A stretch of DNA of 64,000 nt from an uncultured Alistipes sp. GTDB taxonomy: Bacteria; Bacteroidota; Bacteroidia; Bacteroidales; Rikenellaceae. Position numbers and translations under genes: made by a program. Of this stretch, positions 1-8,444 are shown one piece after another (the first letter of the stretch is position 1; every line of letters begins with the position of its first letter). The stretch covers positions 1-64,000 of the forward strand of contig CAJTLJ010000010.1 in NCBI GenBank assembly GCA_910577475.1, in the 5' to 3' direction. The notes under the pieces are model-generated. The model made no database searches. It saw nothing but the letters and a program-made list of their open reading frames with translations, and was not told the origin of the DNA.

Positions 1-172
1 GATGCCGGCGCATAACGGTTGGGGTGTTTGTTTTTTTGATTGCGCCTATAAAAAAGAAGAGGCGCAGAAGCAGCCCCATACTGTCGGCCTCGCAAGCCTT
101 CTCTGGTAAACTGCCCTGCGCCCCAGTCCGCCTGCGGCATAAAGCCGCAGACATGACATAGGGTTCAGACAT
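1..172 (-). CDS. Partial leftward reading frame of unknown function, cut by the window edge
   Basis: An ATG at 172 (reading left) opens a frame of 57 codons with no stop before base 1; a stop codon lies two codons upstream, so 172 is the first possible start. The product begins MSEPYVMSAALCRRRTGAQG and has a short hydrophobic stretch (LLLRLFFFIGAI). A Bacteroidota-type promoter lies about 115 bases upstream, with several hairpins between. I do not recognise the protein. The GC and structure of this segment differ from the rest of the window, so it may belong to a mobile element. It may also be a structured leader RNA without translation, with the true gene starting at the ATG at base 13 or beyond the window. 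Confidence 0.3.
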   Translation of the reverse strand, partial: MSEPYVMSAALCRRRTGAQGSLPEKACEADSMGLLLRLFFFIGAIKKTNTPTVMRRH

Positions 173-276
173 CGTTTATACCAGAGAAAACCTATTATTT
201 ACATAATAGTTGCGAGTTTACAGTATGGTATAAAGGTTGTCCTAACCTTTAGATATATGTCGGTTCTACGGAACCG
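42..276 (-). other. Structured leader RNA candidate with alternative pairings
   Basis: Downstream (leftward) of the promoter at 287-315 the sequence holds a chain of inverted repeats: 261-276, 232-250, 189-211, 131-149. Some are mutually exclusive. Bases 175-183 can pair with 226-234, while the overlapping 180-188 can instead pair with 99-107. Bases 61-65 can pair either with 42-46 or with 118-122. The start codon of the partial frame at 172 lies next to the switching segment. This is seen directly; that it acts as an attenuator is inference. Confidence 0.4.
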
Positions 277-286
277 TTCTCGACTG

Positions 287-321
287 CAAAAGTAACATAA
301 CTTTTCGTTTTTCAAGTTATG
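287..321 (-). promoter_or_regulatory. Leftward promoter overlapped by a perfect dyad
   Basis: Read on the minus strand, a TACTTTTG -7 element (287-294) follows a TTG -33 element (313-315) with an 18-base spacer. An 8-bp inverted repeat CATAACTT-N10-AAGTTATG (296-321) fills the spacer and covers the -33 element, a position suited to a repressor or activator. The regulator is not in the window. Confidence 0.55.
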
Positions 322-555
322 CGACCCGCCGAGCTAAAAAAAGGCGAGCAATGGGCGCTTACACTCAAACGAGGTACTTGGAGGAAACCCTGAACAATGC
401 AAGCAAAAATGCCCACGCCCGCAGGTAGTAGGAGTGTTAAACCACATCCGGGGCGTGGGGTACACGACCCGTCGGGCTGCTATTCACTTCGTTGTTCTAA
501 AATCCTCCAAGATTTCGTTTGAACGAAGGCGCCCGCCTATCGGCGGATCGCGATT

Positions 556-585
556 CAAAAATAGTACAAATTTTTCTGATTGCAA
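556..585 (-). promoter_or_regulatory. Second leftward promoter
   Basis: On the minus strand TTG (583-585), 19 bases, then TATTTTTG (556-563) match the Bacteroidota sigma consensus. Transcription would run left through 340-530, which holds further inverted repeats (412-419 with 450-457; 488-494 with 522-528). Confidence 0.4.
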
Positions 586-769
586 TAATAAAATGACTTT
601 TTTTGCAAAAAAAGTTGTCATTTCGGTTTTTCCGAGGGTTTCAGCTGGTCGAATCGGCGCTTTGCGCCGGCAGTCCGCAGCCATCCCGGGCGAAGGACTG
701 CACTTAATCGTTCGTCCTTCGCTGGCTGCGCACTGCGGGGATGGGTCGTGAGGGTGAATGCGCCGATAG

Positions 770-875
770 GTCGAGACCTTTCGACTCCGCTATCGCTCCG
801 CTCAAGGTGACAGGGAGAGGCTTCGCCCTCCGCTCAACATGACAGACAATTGTGCATCGTGCATTGTGCATTGTC
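770..875 (+). repeat. Dispersed non-coding repeat, copy 1
   Basis: This copy contains gacctttcgact, then ctccgctcaagg, then a run of imperfect gtgcattg units at 850-874. The same blocks in the same order occur on the minus strand at 56101-56200, before the MFS exporter. Both are intergenic. Confidence 0.5.
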
Positions 876-893
876 AGGCCGCTCTTGCGGCCT
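876..893 (-). terminator. Hairpin immediately after porX
   Basis: A 7-bp stem (876-882 with 887-893) with a TCTT loop starts one base after the porX stop codon. There is no T-run, so termination is likely but unproven. Confidence 0.4.
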
Positions 894-2444
894 TTACCGC
901 TTGGGCGACAGCACGATGTAGGGCACGATCATCTCCTCCATCGAGATGCCGCCGTGCTGGAACGTGTTGCGGTAGTAGCGGATGTAACGGTTCGCGTCGT
1001 TGTTGTAGACCAGAAAATCGCGGTTGTAGGCGAAGATGTAGCTGGAGGTCAGGTTGCTCGACGGCAGCTGGATGTCTTCGGGCCGCGTCACCTCGTAGAC
1101 CTCGCGCGAGTTGTAGGCCAGGTTGCGGCCCGTCTTGTAGCGCAGGTTGGCCGAGGTCTCGCGGTCGCCCGTCACCCGCACGGGGTTGTCCACGCGGATG
1201 GTGCCGTGGTCGGAGGTGATGATGACCGTGTGGCCCCGCTCGGCGAGCAGCTTGAGCAGGGTGAAGAGGTCGGAGTGCTCGAACCACGAACGGGTCAGCG
1301 AGCGGAACGAAGCCTCGTCCTCGGTCAGTTCGCGGATGATGTCCGTCTCGGTGCGGGCGTGGGAGAGGATGTCCAGAAAGTTGTAGACGATCACCGAGAA
1401 GTCGGCGTCGTAGATGCGGCGGATGTTCTCGACCAGCTTGCGGCCCGCCTCGGGGCGCACCAGCTTGTCGAAGGTGTATTTGTAGTTCTTGCCGTTCTGG
1501 GCCATCAGGCGCTGGAGGAAATGCTCCTCGTATTGGTTCTTGCCCCCCTCCTCGTTGTCGTTGAGCCATTTCCGGGGCATCAGCTTGTCGATGGCGCGCG
1601 GCATCAGACCGGCGAAGACGGCGTTGCGGGCGTACTGCGTCGCCGTGGGGAGGATGGCGCAGTAGAAGTCGTCGAGCGCCACGTCGTAATAGCCCCGCAG
1701 CAGCGACGAGATGGAGCGCCACTGGTCGTAGCGGAAGTTGTCGATCAGCAGCAGGGTGGTCTTCGGATGGGCGTCGACCACCGGAAAGACGTTCGTGCGC
1801 ATCAGCGTGTGCGACATCACGGGGGTGTCCTTCGAGCGGTTGTTGATCCAGTCGTAGTAGTTGCGGCGGACGAACTTCGAGAACTCCTGATTGGCTTCGT
1901 TCTTCTGGTAGACCAGTACGTCGCGCAGGCCCGGATCGTCTGTCTCGGCCAGCCCGATCTCCCAGCCCGTCAGCCGCCGGTAGAGGTTGCACCAGTCGCC
2001 GAAGGTGGAGGCCATCTGCACCGAGGTGCTCAGGCGGCCGAACTCGGCCCGGTAGTCGGCTGCGGTCTGCTCGGTCACGAGCTGCTGGGAGTGCACGTTC
2101 TTCTTGATGGAGAGCAGCACCTGGTTGGGGTTGACGGGCTTGATGAGGTAGTCCGCGATCTTCGAGCCGACGGCCTTGTCCATGATGTTCTCCTCCTCGC
2201 TCTTGGTTACCATGATGACCGGCGTGGTGGGGCGGATCTCCTTGATCCGGGGCAGCGTCTCCAGCCCGGTCATGCCCGGCATCATCTCGTCCAGGATAAT
2301 CAGATCGTAGGACTCCTCCGCCGCCATGTCGATGGCGTCGTAACCGTTGTTGCAGGTGGCTACCTCGTAGCCCTTGGCCTTCAGGAAAAGGACGTGGGGC
2401 TTCAATAATTCGACTTCGTCGTCGACCCAAAGAATCTTTACCAT
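894..2444 (-). CDS. porX: PorX, response regulator with PglZ-type phosphatase domain
   Basis: The 516-residue protein has a receiver domain at residues 1-120 with the acidic pair D8/D9, phospho-acceptor D52 and conserved T80/K81. After a linker comes an alkaline-phosphatase-superfamily (PglZ) domain from about residue 205, with LLLIDNFRYDQW near 231-242, a PTAT motif near 266-269 and a metal-binding SDHG near the C-terminus. This two-domain layout is that of PorX, which with the sensor PorY controls the type IX secretion system in Porphyromonas and relatives. No PorY or secretion component is nearby, as is usual for scattered T9SS genes. A good promoter sits 40 bases upstream, and the gene stands alone. 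Confidence 0.93.
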   Translation of the reverse strand: MVKILWVDDEVELLKPHVLFLKAKGYEVATCNNGYDAIDMAAEESYDLIILDEMMPGMTGLETLPRIKEIRPTTPVIMVTKSEEENIMDKAVGSKIADYLIKPVNPNQVLLSIKKNVHSQQLVTEQTAADYRAEFGRLSTSVQMASTFGDWCNLYRRLTGWEIGLAETDDPGLRDVLVYQKNEANQEFSKFVRRNYYDWINNRSKDTPVMSHTLMRTNVFPVVDAHPKTTLLLIDNFRYDQWRSISSLLRGYYDVALDDFYCAILPTATQYARNAVFAGLMPRAIDKLMPRKWLNDNEEGGKNQYEEHFLQRLMAQNGKNYKYTFDKLVRPEAGRKLVENIRRIYDADFSVIVYNFLDILSHARTETDIIRELTEDEASFRSLTRSWFEHSDLFTLLKLLAERGHTVIITSDHGTIRVDNPVRVTGDRETSANLRYKTGRNLAYNSREVYEVTRPEDIQLPSSNLTSSYIFAYNRDFLVYNNDANRYIRYYRNTFQHGGISMEEMIVPYIVLSPKR

Positions 2445-2492
2445 AAAAATCGCGTCGTCTGCCGGACCGTCTCCGGCGGTTATTCGTTACAA

Positions 2493-2524
2493 CAAAGGTA
2501 CGCTTCAAATTTCAAACCGCCAAA
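2493..2524 (-). promoter_or_regulatory. porX promoter
   Basis: TTTG (2521-2524), 20 bases, TACCTTTG (2493-2500) on the minus strand is a full match to the Bacteroidota consensus. Predicted transcription starts near 2486, giving a leader of about 40 bases that contains a small GCCGG hairpin (2461-2477). Confidence 0.7.
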
Positions 2525-2748
2525 TCGATTCTGCCTCCGCAGGCGGCGGAACGGACCCCTATTCCATACTTATAATGCGATTCCGGCCGTTTTATTGCCC
2601 TCGCCGCCCTCAAAATGCGCGTGCGGAAAACGATCGTCCGGGTCTGAAGGTATAACTTTTTGATCGATAATTGTTTAATGACAGCCATGGCTTTTGCGCG
2701 AAATTTGCGGGAGGGTCGGTTGAAAAAAAGAAAAAAAATGTCAGTTTA

Positions 2749-2779
2749 TTGTGAAATAATGAAATAAACCGTATATTTG
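2749..2779 (+). promoter_or_regulatory. Promoter of the HU-family gene
   Basis: TTG (2749-2751), 20 bases, TATATTTG (2772-2779). This is a close match to the consensus and fits a strongly expressed gene. Confidence 0.75.
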
Positions 2780-2902
2780 CACTCCCGATCCGATTTAAGT
2801 GGAGATGACGGATGGAAAGTCCCGGTAGCAGAGGATAGAGAGATCAGGAGCGAACACTTGATAAGGACGGATGTTTAATTAACCAAATAATTTTTAACTG
2901 AT

Positions 2903-3175
2903 ATGACAAAGGCAGATATCGTTAGCGAGATCGCTAAAAGCACCGGCATCGAGAAAGTGCAGGTCCAGACGGTTGTTGAGGCTTTCATGGAGAGCGTGAA
3001 AGGTTCCCTGATCCAGGGCAACGACGTTTTCCTTCGCGGTTTCGGTAGCTTCATCGTCAAGAAGCGCGCCCAGAAGGTAGCCCGCAACATTCTCAAGGGC
3101 ACCACCATTACTATCCCCGAGCACAATATCCCCGCATTCAAGCCTGCGAAGAGCTTCGTTGCGAAGGTAAAATAA
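2903..3175 (+). CDS. HU/IHF-family DNA-binding protein
   Basis: The 90-residue protein is full length for the HU/IHF family. It has the N-terminal helical dimerisation part (MTKADIVSEIAKSTG), the conserved GFGSF turn near residues 46-50, and the beta-arm region ending in the PAFKPAKSF signature. These proteins bend and compact DNA as dimers in the nucleoid. The sequence does not decide between HU and IHF subgroups. It is followed within 35 bases by a tiny basic ribosomal-type gene, so the two are probably co-transcribed from the promoter at 2749-2779. Confidence 0.93.
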   Translation: MTKADIVSEIAKSTGIEKVQVQTVVEAFMESVKGSLIQGNDVFLRGFGSFIVKKRAQKVARNILKGTTITIPEHNIPAFKPAKSFVAKVK

Positions 3176-3206
3176 ATCGAAGTCAAACCTGTAAAACGTC
3201 ATTGTT

Positions 3207-3296
3207 ATGCCAAACGGAAAAAAGCACAAGCGTCATAAGATGGCTACCCACAAGCGCAAGAAGCGTCTGCGCAAGAATCGTCATAAGAAGAAGTAG
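3207..3296 (+). CDS. 29-residue basic protein of the mS38/bS22 (COX24-C) type
   Basis: A 29-codon frame begins MPNGKKHKRHKMATHKRKKR and continues with Arg/Lys to HKKK. Nearly every residue is basic. It resembles the AURKAIP1/COX24 C-terminal domain, the family of mitochondrial small-subunit protein mS38 and mycobacterial bS22. A ribosomal role is therefore likely but is inferred from family resemblance. It lies 31 bases after the HU-family gene on the same strand and would be missed by gene callers with a length cutoff. Confidence 0.8.
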   Translation: MPNGKKHKRHKMATHKRKKRLRKNRHKKK

Positions 3297-3328
3297 GTAG
3301 CGCATCGCGTTATATGCAAGCGATAGAT

Positions 3329-3362
3329 AAAGCTAAAGGGGCTTCCGTGCTCTTTTAGCTTT
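3329..3362 (+). terminator. Hairpin after the small ribosomal-type gene
   Basis: A 9-bp stem, aaagctaaa (3329-3337) with tttagcttt (3354-3362), ends the HU/small-protein unit. There is no long T-run behind it. Confidence 0.5.
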
Positions 3363-3524
3363 ACCTATTTAAGAAAATCCGGGAGCATGCCCCTCCGCGA
3401 AACGGACCGGACCGGCACTCCCGAACAATGAAACCGATGCCCGGAACCGGTTGCAGAAGAGCCGTTTCCAGGGTTTTTACCGTGTCTTTTTAGCTCCGTT
3501 GCAGCCCCGTTCGGGGCCGGCATC

Positions 3525-5081
3525 GTGAAAAAATATATGAACAGAGAACTAATCGTAAACGTAACTCCGGCCGAGATCACCATCGCGCAATGCGAAGACA
3601 AGGTGCTGGTGGAGCTCAACAAGGAGCAGTGTCAGACGGGCTTCGCCGTGGGGGACATCTATCTGGGCAAGGTCCGCAAGATCATGCCCGGTCTGAATGC
3701 CGCCTTCGTGAACATCGGACACGAGAAGGATGCCTTCATCCACTACCTCGATCTGGGCCAGCAGTTCCCCTCGCTCGACAAACTGGTGTCGAGCATACAG
3801 CCCGGAAAGCGGGGCCTGCGGCTGGAGACCATGAAACTGGAGGAGCCGGTCGAGAAGGACGGCAAGATCGGCAACTATCTGCAGGTGGGGCAGACTGTTC
3901 TGGTGCAGGTGGCCAAGGAGGCCATTTCGACCAAAGGGCCCCGTCTGACGGCCGACATCTCGCTGGCCGGCCGCAACGTCGTGCTGGTGCCCTTCTCGTC
4001 GAAGGTCTTCCTTTCGCAGAAGATCCGCTCGAACGAGGAGAAGAAGCGGCTGAAGCGAATCGCCGCCGCCGTGTTGCCCAAGAATTTCGGCGTCATCATC
4101 CGCACGGCGGCCATGGAGGCCAAGGATGCGGATATCGAGCAGGATATCCTCACGCTGGTCGACCGGTGGCGCAAGACCATTCAGAACATCCGCAAGAAGG
4201 AGGCGCCTGCGCAGGTGATGAGCGAGCTGACGCGCGCCAACACCATCATCCGCGACACGCTGAACGGCTCCTTCTCGCAGATCGTCGTGAACGACGAGGC
4301 GATGTTCAACGAGATCCGCAACTACATCCGGGTGATCGAGCCCGAGAGCGAGAAGATCGTCAAGCTCTACAAGGGCAATGTCCCCATCTTCGACAACTTC
4401 GACATCTCGAAGCAGATCAAGTCCCTCTTCGCGAAATACGTGTCGCTGCGCCGCGGCGCCTACCTGATTATCGAGCACACCGAGGCGATGAACGTCATCG
4501 ACGTCAACTCGGGCAACCGCACCAAGGCCGAGGACAACCAGGAGCAGACCGCCATGGACGTGAACCTGGCCGCGGCGAAGGAGATCGCCCGCCAGCTGCG
4601 CCTGCGCGACCTGGGCGGCATCGTCATCATCGATTTCATCGACCTGCACAAGGCGCAGAACCGCCAGCTGCTCTATGACGAGATGACGAAACTGATGGCG
4701 ACCGACAAGGCGAAGCATACCGTGCTGCCGCTGACTAAGTTCGGACTGATGCAGATCACCCGCCAGCGGGTGCGCCCCGTTCCGGTCCAGGACGTGACGG
4801 ACGTCTGCCCGACCTGCAACGGAACGGGCAAGATCCAGCCCACGGTGCTGCTGGACAAGAAGATCGAGAATCAGATCTCGTTCCTCACGCAGGACCGCGG
4901 CCACAAGTTCATCGAACTGCGCGTGAGCCCCTACGTGTCCACTTTCCTCAAACACGGCCTCTGGTCGCACCGCCTGCGCTGGATGTGGCGCTACAAGGTG
5001 AATCTGCGCATCACGGCCGACCAGAGCGTGGGTATCATCGATATACACTATCTGGATAAAAAAGGCAATTCGCTGATTTAG
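3525..5081 (+). CDS. rng: Ribonuclease G/E family endoribonuclease
   Basis: The 518-residue protein matches RNase G in length and layout: an N-terminal S1-like segment (about 40-130), the catalytic DNase-I-like region with DVNSGN (326-331) and metal-binding D370/D373 in IIDFID, and the zinc-link CPTC (428-431). It cleaves single-stranded 5'-monophosphorylated RNA in rRNA processing and mRNA decay. The first start is GTG at 3525. An ATG four codons in (3537) is an equally good start and gives MNRELIVNV, closer to the family. The stop is only 6 bases before mfd, suggesting a joint transcript. Confidence 0.94.
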   Translation: MKKYMNRELIVNVTPAEITIAQCEDKVLVELNKEQCQTGFAVGDIYLGKVRKIMPGLNAAFVNIGHEKDAFIHYLDLGQQFPSLDKLVSSIQPGKRGLRLETMKLEEPVEKDGKIGNYLQVGQTVLVQVAKEAISTKGPRLTADISLAGRNVVLVPFSSKVFLSQKIRSNEEKKRLKRIAAAVLPKNFGVIIRTAAMEAKDADIEQDILTLVDRWRKTIQNIRKKEAPAQVMSELTRANTIIRDTLNGSFSQIVVNDEAMFNEIRNYIRVIEPESEKIVKLYKGNVPIFDNFDISKQIKSLFAKYVSLRRGAYLIIEHTEAMNVIDVNSGNRTKAEDNQEQTAMDVNLAAAKEIARQLRLRDLGGIVIIDFIDLHKAQNRQLLYDEMTKLMATDKAKHTVLPLTKFGLMQITRQRVRPVPVQDVTDVCPTCNGTGKIQPTVLLDKKIENQISFLTQDRGHKFIELRVSPYVSTFLKHGLWSHRLRWMWRYKVNLRITADQSVGIIDIHYLDKKGNSLI

Positions 5082-5087
5082 CGAACC

Positions 5088-8000
5088 ATGACGGCGAGCG
5101 AACAGATTCTCGGCCTCGTCCGCGAGGCCCGGACACTCGGGCAGTTGTGCCGCGAACTGAAAAACGGGAGCGCAACCCTCCATCTGCAGGAGATGGTCGG
5201 GGGCGCTCTTTCGTCGTATGCGGCGGCGGCGGTCGAACGGCTCCGCGGAGTCCATATCTTCGTGGCGGAGGACCGCGATGCGGCCGCCTATCTGATGAAC
5301 GACCTCTATGCACTCGCGGACGAGGAGTCGGTCCACTTCTTTCCATCGGCCTACAAACGGTCGATTGCCTACGGGCAGGAGGATGCGCAGGGCGTCGTGC
5401 AGCGCACAGCGGCCCTCAATGCCCTCCGCAGCCGGCCGAAGAGCGGCTATACGGTGCTCTGCACCTGGCCCGAGGCGCTGGCCGAGCGGGTCGTCGAGGC
5501 GGGCGAGCTCACCGAGCAGACCATCCGGGTGCGGGTGGGCGACAAGCTCCCGATCACGGAGCTGGAGCGCCGGCTCGTCGAGGGGGGATTCTCGCAGGTG
5601 GATTTCGTCTACGAGCCGGGCCACTATTCGCTGCGGGGCGGCATCGTCGACGTCTTCTCCTACTCGGAGAGCAAACCCTACCGACTGGATTTCTTCGGCG
5701 ACGAGGTCGATTCGATCCGCCGCTTCAACATCTCCTCCCAGCTCTCGGACGACCGGTTGCAGGAGGTGGAGATCATCCCCAACCTGAACCGCGACGGGGG
5801 CGGACTCTCCGGCGGGCGCGTGTCGCTGGCCCGCTTCGCCGGCGAGCAGGCCGTGTGGTGGTTCACCGATCCGGACTATGCGCTGCGCCGCGTGAACGAA
5901 GTGCGGCGCAAGCTGATTCCCGATCTGGAGGATCCCGGAACGGTGGACCGTCACGTGACGAGCCGCAACGGCCTGTTGCAGGATCTGGCCGGGGTGCGGG
6001 CGGTTACGCTGCGGGACAACCTGAAGGAGAGGCCAGCGACCGCCGTCGTGCGGTTCCGCACCGCTCCCCAGCCCAAGTTCAACAAGAACTTCGAGATGCT
6101 GGCCGACGAGATGATCCGCACGGCCCAAATGGGGTATCGTACGCGGATCCTGTCGGAAAACAAGGCCCAGGTGGAGCGTCTGGAGAATATCTTCCACCAG
6201 ATCGGCCGGGGGCAGGTGAAGGTGGAAGCCCTGCCCGTCACCCTGCACGAAGGCTTCGTCGACCACGATCTGAAGCTCTGCCTCTATACCGACCACCAGA
6301 TCTTCGACCGCTACCAGCGCTACCGCATCAACGGCGAGATCCGCCGCGACGAGCAGATGACCGTGGCCGAGCTGAACCAGCTGCGCCCGGGCGACTACGT
6401 GGTCCATATCGACCACGGCGTGGGCCGGTTCGACGGACTGGTGAAGATCAACGAGAACGGCCGGGTGCACGAGGCGATCAAGCTCGTCTACAAGGACGGC
6501 GACGTGCTCTTCGTCAACGTACACTCGCTGCACCGCATCTCGCGCTACAAGTCGGGCGAAGGCGAGCCTCCCAAAATCTACAAGCTGGGCAACGGAGCCT
6601 GGCAGAAACTCAAGAACGCCACCAAGAAGGCGGTCAAGGATATTTCGCGCGAGCTGATCGCCCTCTATGCCAAGCGCAAGGCGTCGAAGGGATTCGCCTT
6701 CTCGCCCGACGGCTACCTCCAGAACGAACTGGAGGCGTCGTTCATGTGGGAGGACACGCCCGACCAGCAGAGCGCTTCGGAGGCGATCAAGCGCGACATG
6801 GAGTCCGATCAGCCGATGGACCGTCTGGTCTGCGGCGACGTCGGATTCGGCAAGACCGAGGTGGCTATCCGGGCCGCTTTCAAGGCGGCGTGCGACGGCA
6901 AGCAGGTGGCCGTGCTGGTGCCGACCACCATTCTGGCGCTGCAGCACTACCGCTCCTTCTCGTCGCGCCTGCGCGATTTCCCGGTCCGGATCGAGTACCT
7001 GAACCGGACGAAATCGACCCGCGAGACGAGCCGCATCGTCGCGGAGCTCGCCGAAGGGAAGATCGACATCCTGATCGGAACCCACAAGATGCTCGGCAAA
7101 TCGGTCCGGTTCCGCGACCTGGGGCTGCTGATTATCGACGAGGAGCAGAAGTTCGGCGTGGCGGCCAAGGAGAAGCTCACGCAGATGAGCGTGAACGTCG
7201 ACACGCTGACCCTGACGGCAACCCCCATTCCGCGGACGCTTCAGTTCTCGCTGATGGGGTCGCGCGACCTGTCGGTGATCTCGACCCCGCCGGCCAACCG
7301 CCAGCCGATCGTCACCGAGTCGCACGTCTTCTCCGAGGAGGTGATCCGCGACGCCGTGGAGCAGGAGCTCGCACGCGGCGGGCAGGTCTATATCGTCCAC
7401 AACCGGGTGGAGGATCTGCCCACGCTCCAGGGATTGGTCCAGCGGCTCTGTCCAAGGGCACGGATCGCGGTGGGCCACGGCAAGATGCCGGCCGAGCAGC
7501 TGGAGAAGCTTATCATGGACTTCATCTACGGGGAGTTCGACGTGCTGATCTCGACCACCATCGTCGAGAACGGCATCGATGTCCCGAATGCCAATACCAT
7601 CATCGTCAACAACGCCCACTGTTTCGGCCTGAGCGACCTGCACCAGCTCCGCGGCCGGGTGGGGCGTTCGGACAGAAAGGCCTTCTGCTACCTGCTCTCG
7701 CCGGCCGAGGAGCTGCTGTCGGGCGACGCGCGGCGGCGTCTGCGGGCCATCGAGGAGTTCTCCGACCTGGGTTCGGGCTTCAACATCGCCATGCAGGACC
7801 TCGACATCCGCGGCGCGGGCAACCTGCTGGGGGCCGAGCAGAGCGGTTTCATCGCCGACATCGGCTTCGAGACCTACCAGAAGATCATGCAGCAGGCCGT
7901 CACCGAACTGCGGCAGGAGGGTATCGAGATGCCGGGCATGAGCGACGAGGAGCAGCAGGTGCTCGACCGGATGCACTGGATCGACGACGCCGTGATCGAT

Positions 8001-8426
8001 ATCGAACTGGAGGCCGAGCTGCCGGACAGCTACGTAAGGCAGACGGCCGAGAAGCTCAAGCTCTATCGCGAGCTGGACAGCACGAAGAGCGAGGAGGCTC
8101 TGCTGGGATTCGAGGCGCGGCTGGTGGACCGATTCGGTCCGCTTCCCCCGGCTGCGGAGCAGCTGCTTAACGTGATGCGGCTGCGCTGGGAGGCGGTACG
8201 GCTCGGCATGGAGCGCGTGAAGGTGAAGAACGGACTGATGATCGTCCACTTCATCGCCGACGGTCAGTCGCCCTACTTCAAGAGCGAGGTGTTCATGGAG
8301 CTGCTCCGCCGCGTCACCGCACAGCCCGACAGATTCGTCCTCAAGCAGCACAATAATCGGCTGGCGATGACCGTTCGCAGAGTAAAAGACGTGAAGGAGG
8401 CCGTGGCGCTGCTGCGAAGCCTCTGA
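5088..8426 (+). CDS. mfd: Transcription-repair coupling factor Mfd
   Basis: The 1112-residue protein has the full Mfd order: a UvrB-like N-terminal region (to about 350), the CarD-like RNA-polymerase-interacting domain (GDYVVHIDHGVGRF near 433), a RecA-like helicase with Walker A GDVGFGKT near 582 and DEEQ near 683, the translocation region with QLRGRVGRS near 851, and a C-terminal domain from about 1000. It removes RNA polymerase stalled at DNA lesions and recruits UvrA. It follows rng by 6 bases and precedes coaX by 18. Confidence 0.96.
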   Translation: MTASEQILGLVREARTLGQLCRELKNGSATLHLQEMVGGALSSYAAAAVERLRGVHIFVAEDRDAAAYLMNDLYALADEESVHFFPSAYKRSIAYGQEDAQGVVQRTAALNALRSRPKSGYTVLCTWPEALAERVVEAGELTEQTIRVRVGDKLPITELERRLVEGGFSQVDFVYEPGHYSLRGGIVDVFSYSESKPYRLDFFGDEVDSIRRFNISSQLSDDRLQEVEIIPNLNRDGGGLSGGRVSLARFAGEQAVWWFTDPDYALRRVNEVRRKLIPDLEDPGTVDRHVTSRNGLLQDLAGVRAVTLRDNLKERPATAVVRFRTAPQPKFNKNFEMLADEMIRTAQMGYRTRILSENKAQVERLENIFHQIGRGQVKVEALPVTLHEGFVDHDLKLCLYTDHQIFDRYQRYRINGEIRRDEQMTVAELNQLRPGDYVVHIDHGVGRFDGLVKINENGRVHEAIKLVYKDGDVLFVNVHSLHRISRYKSGEGEPPKIYKLGNGAWQKLKNATKKAVKDISRELIALYAKRKASKGFAFSPDGYLQNELEASFMWEDTPDQQSASEAIKRDMESDQPMDRLVCGDVGFGKTEVAIRAAFKAACDGKQVAVLVPTTILALQHYRSFSSRLRDFPVRIEYLNRTKSTRETSRIVAELAEGKIDILIGTHKMLGKSVRFRDLGLLIIDEEQKFGVAAKEKLTQMSVNVDTLTLTATPIPRTLQFSLMGSRDLSVISTPPANRQPIVTESHVFSEEVIRDAVEQELARGGQVYIVHNRVEDLPTLQGLVQRLCPRARIAVGHGKMPAEQLEKLIMDFIYGEFDVLISTTIVENGIDVPNANTIIVNNAHCFGLSDLHQLRGRVGRSDRKAFCYLLSPAEELLSGDARRRLRAIEEFSDLGSGFNIAMQDLDIRGAGNLLGAEQSGFIADIGFETYQKIMQQAVTELRQEGIEMPGMSDEEQQVLDRMHWIDDAVIDIELEAELPDSYVRQTAEKLKLYRELDSTKSEEALLGFEARLVDRFGPLPPAAEQLLNVMRLRWEAVRLGMERVKVKNGLMIVHFIADGQSPYFKSEVFMELLRRVTAQPDRFVLKQHNNRLAMTVRRVKDVKEAVALLRSL

Positions 8427-8444
8427 CAGAAGATATCCGGACCG

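Larger units (their letters stand above)
173..893. other. Long non-coding stretch at the left edge
   Basis: I see no convincing gene in these 720 bases. Bases 173-630 are AT-rich and structured and carry the two leftward promoters. There is an inverted repeat at 591-623 (aaatgac ... gtcattt) around a T7/A7 core. Bases 640-890 are GC-rich non-coding sequence that includes one copy of the dispersed repeat described at 770-875. Short open frames here lack codon structure or similarity to anything I know. Confidence 0.5.
2445..2902. other. Intergenic region between porX and the HU gene
   Basis: The region holds the porX promoter on its left and the HU promoter on its right. The middle (2525-2740) shows no gene or clear structure. 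The HU transcript would have a purine-rich leader of about 115 bases. Confidence 0.5.

Noticed and set aside
434..751. A 105-codon plus-strand frame near the left edge
   Set aside because: It crosses promoters, dyads and spacer sequence, and its translation has no family-like features.
852..2408. A 518-codon plus-strand frame opposite porX
   Set aside because: It is antisense to a full-length PorX with intact receiver and phosphatase motifs.
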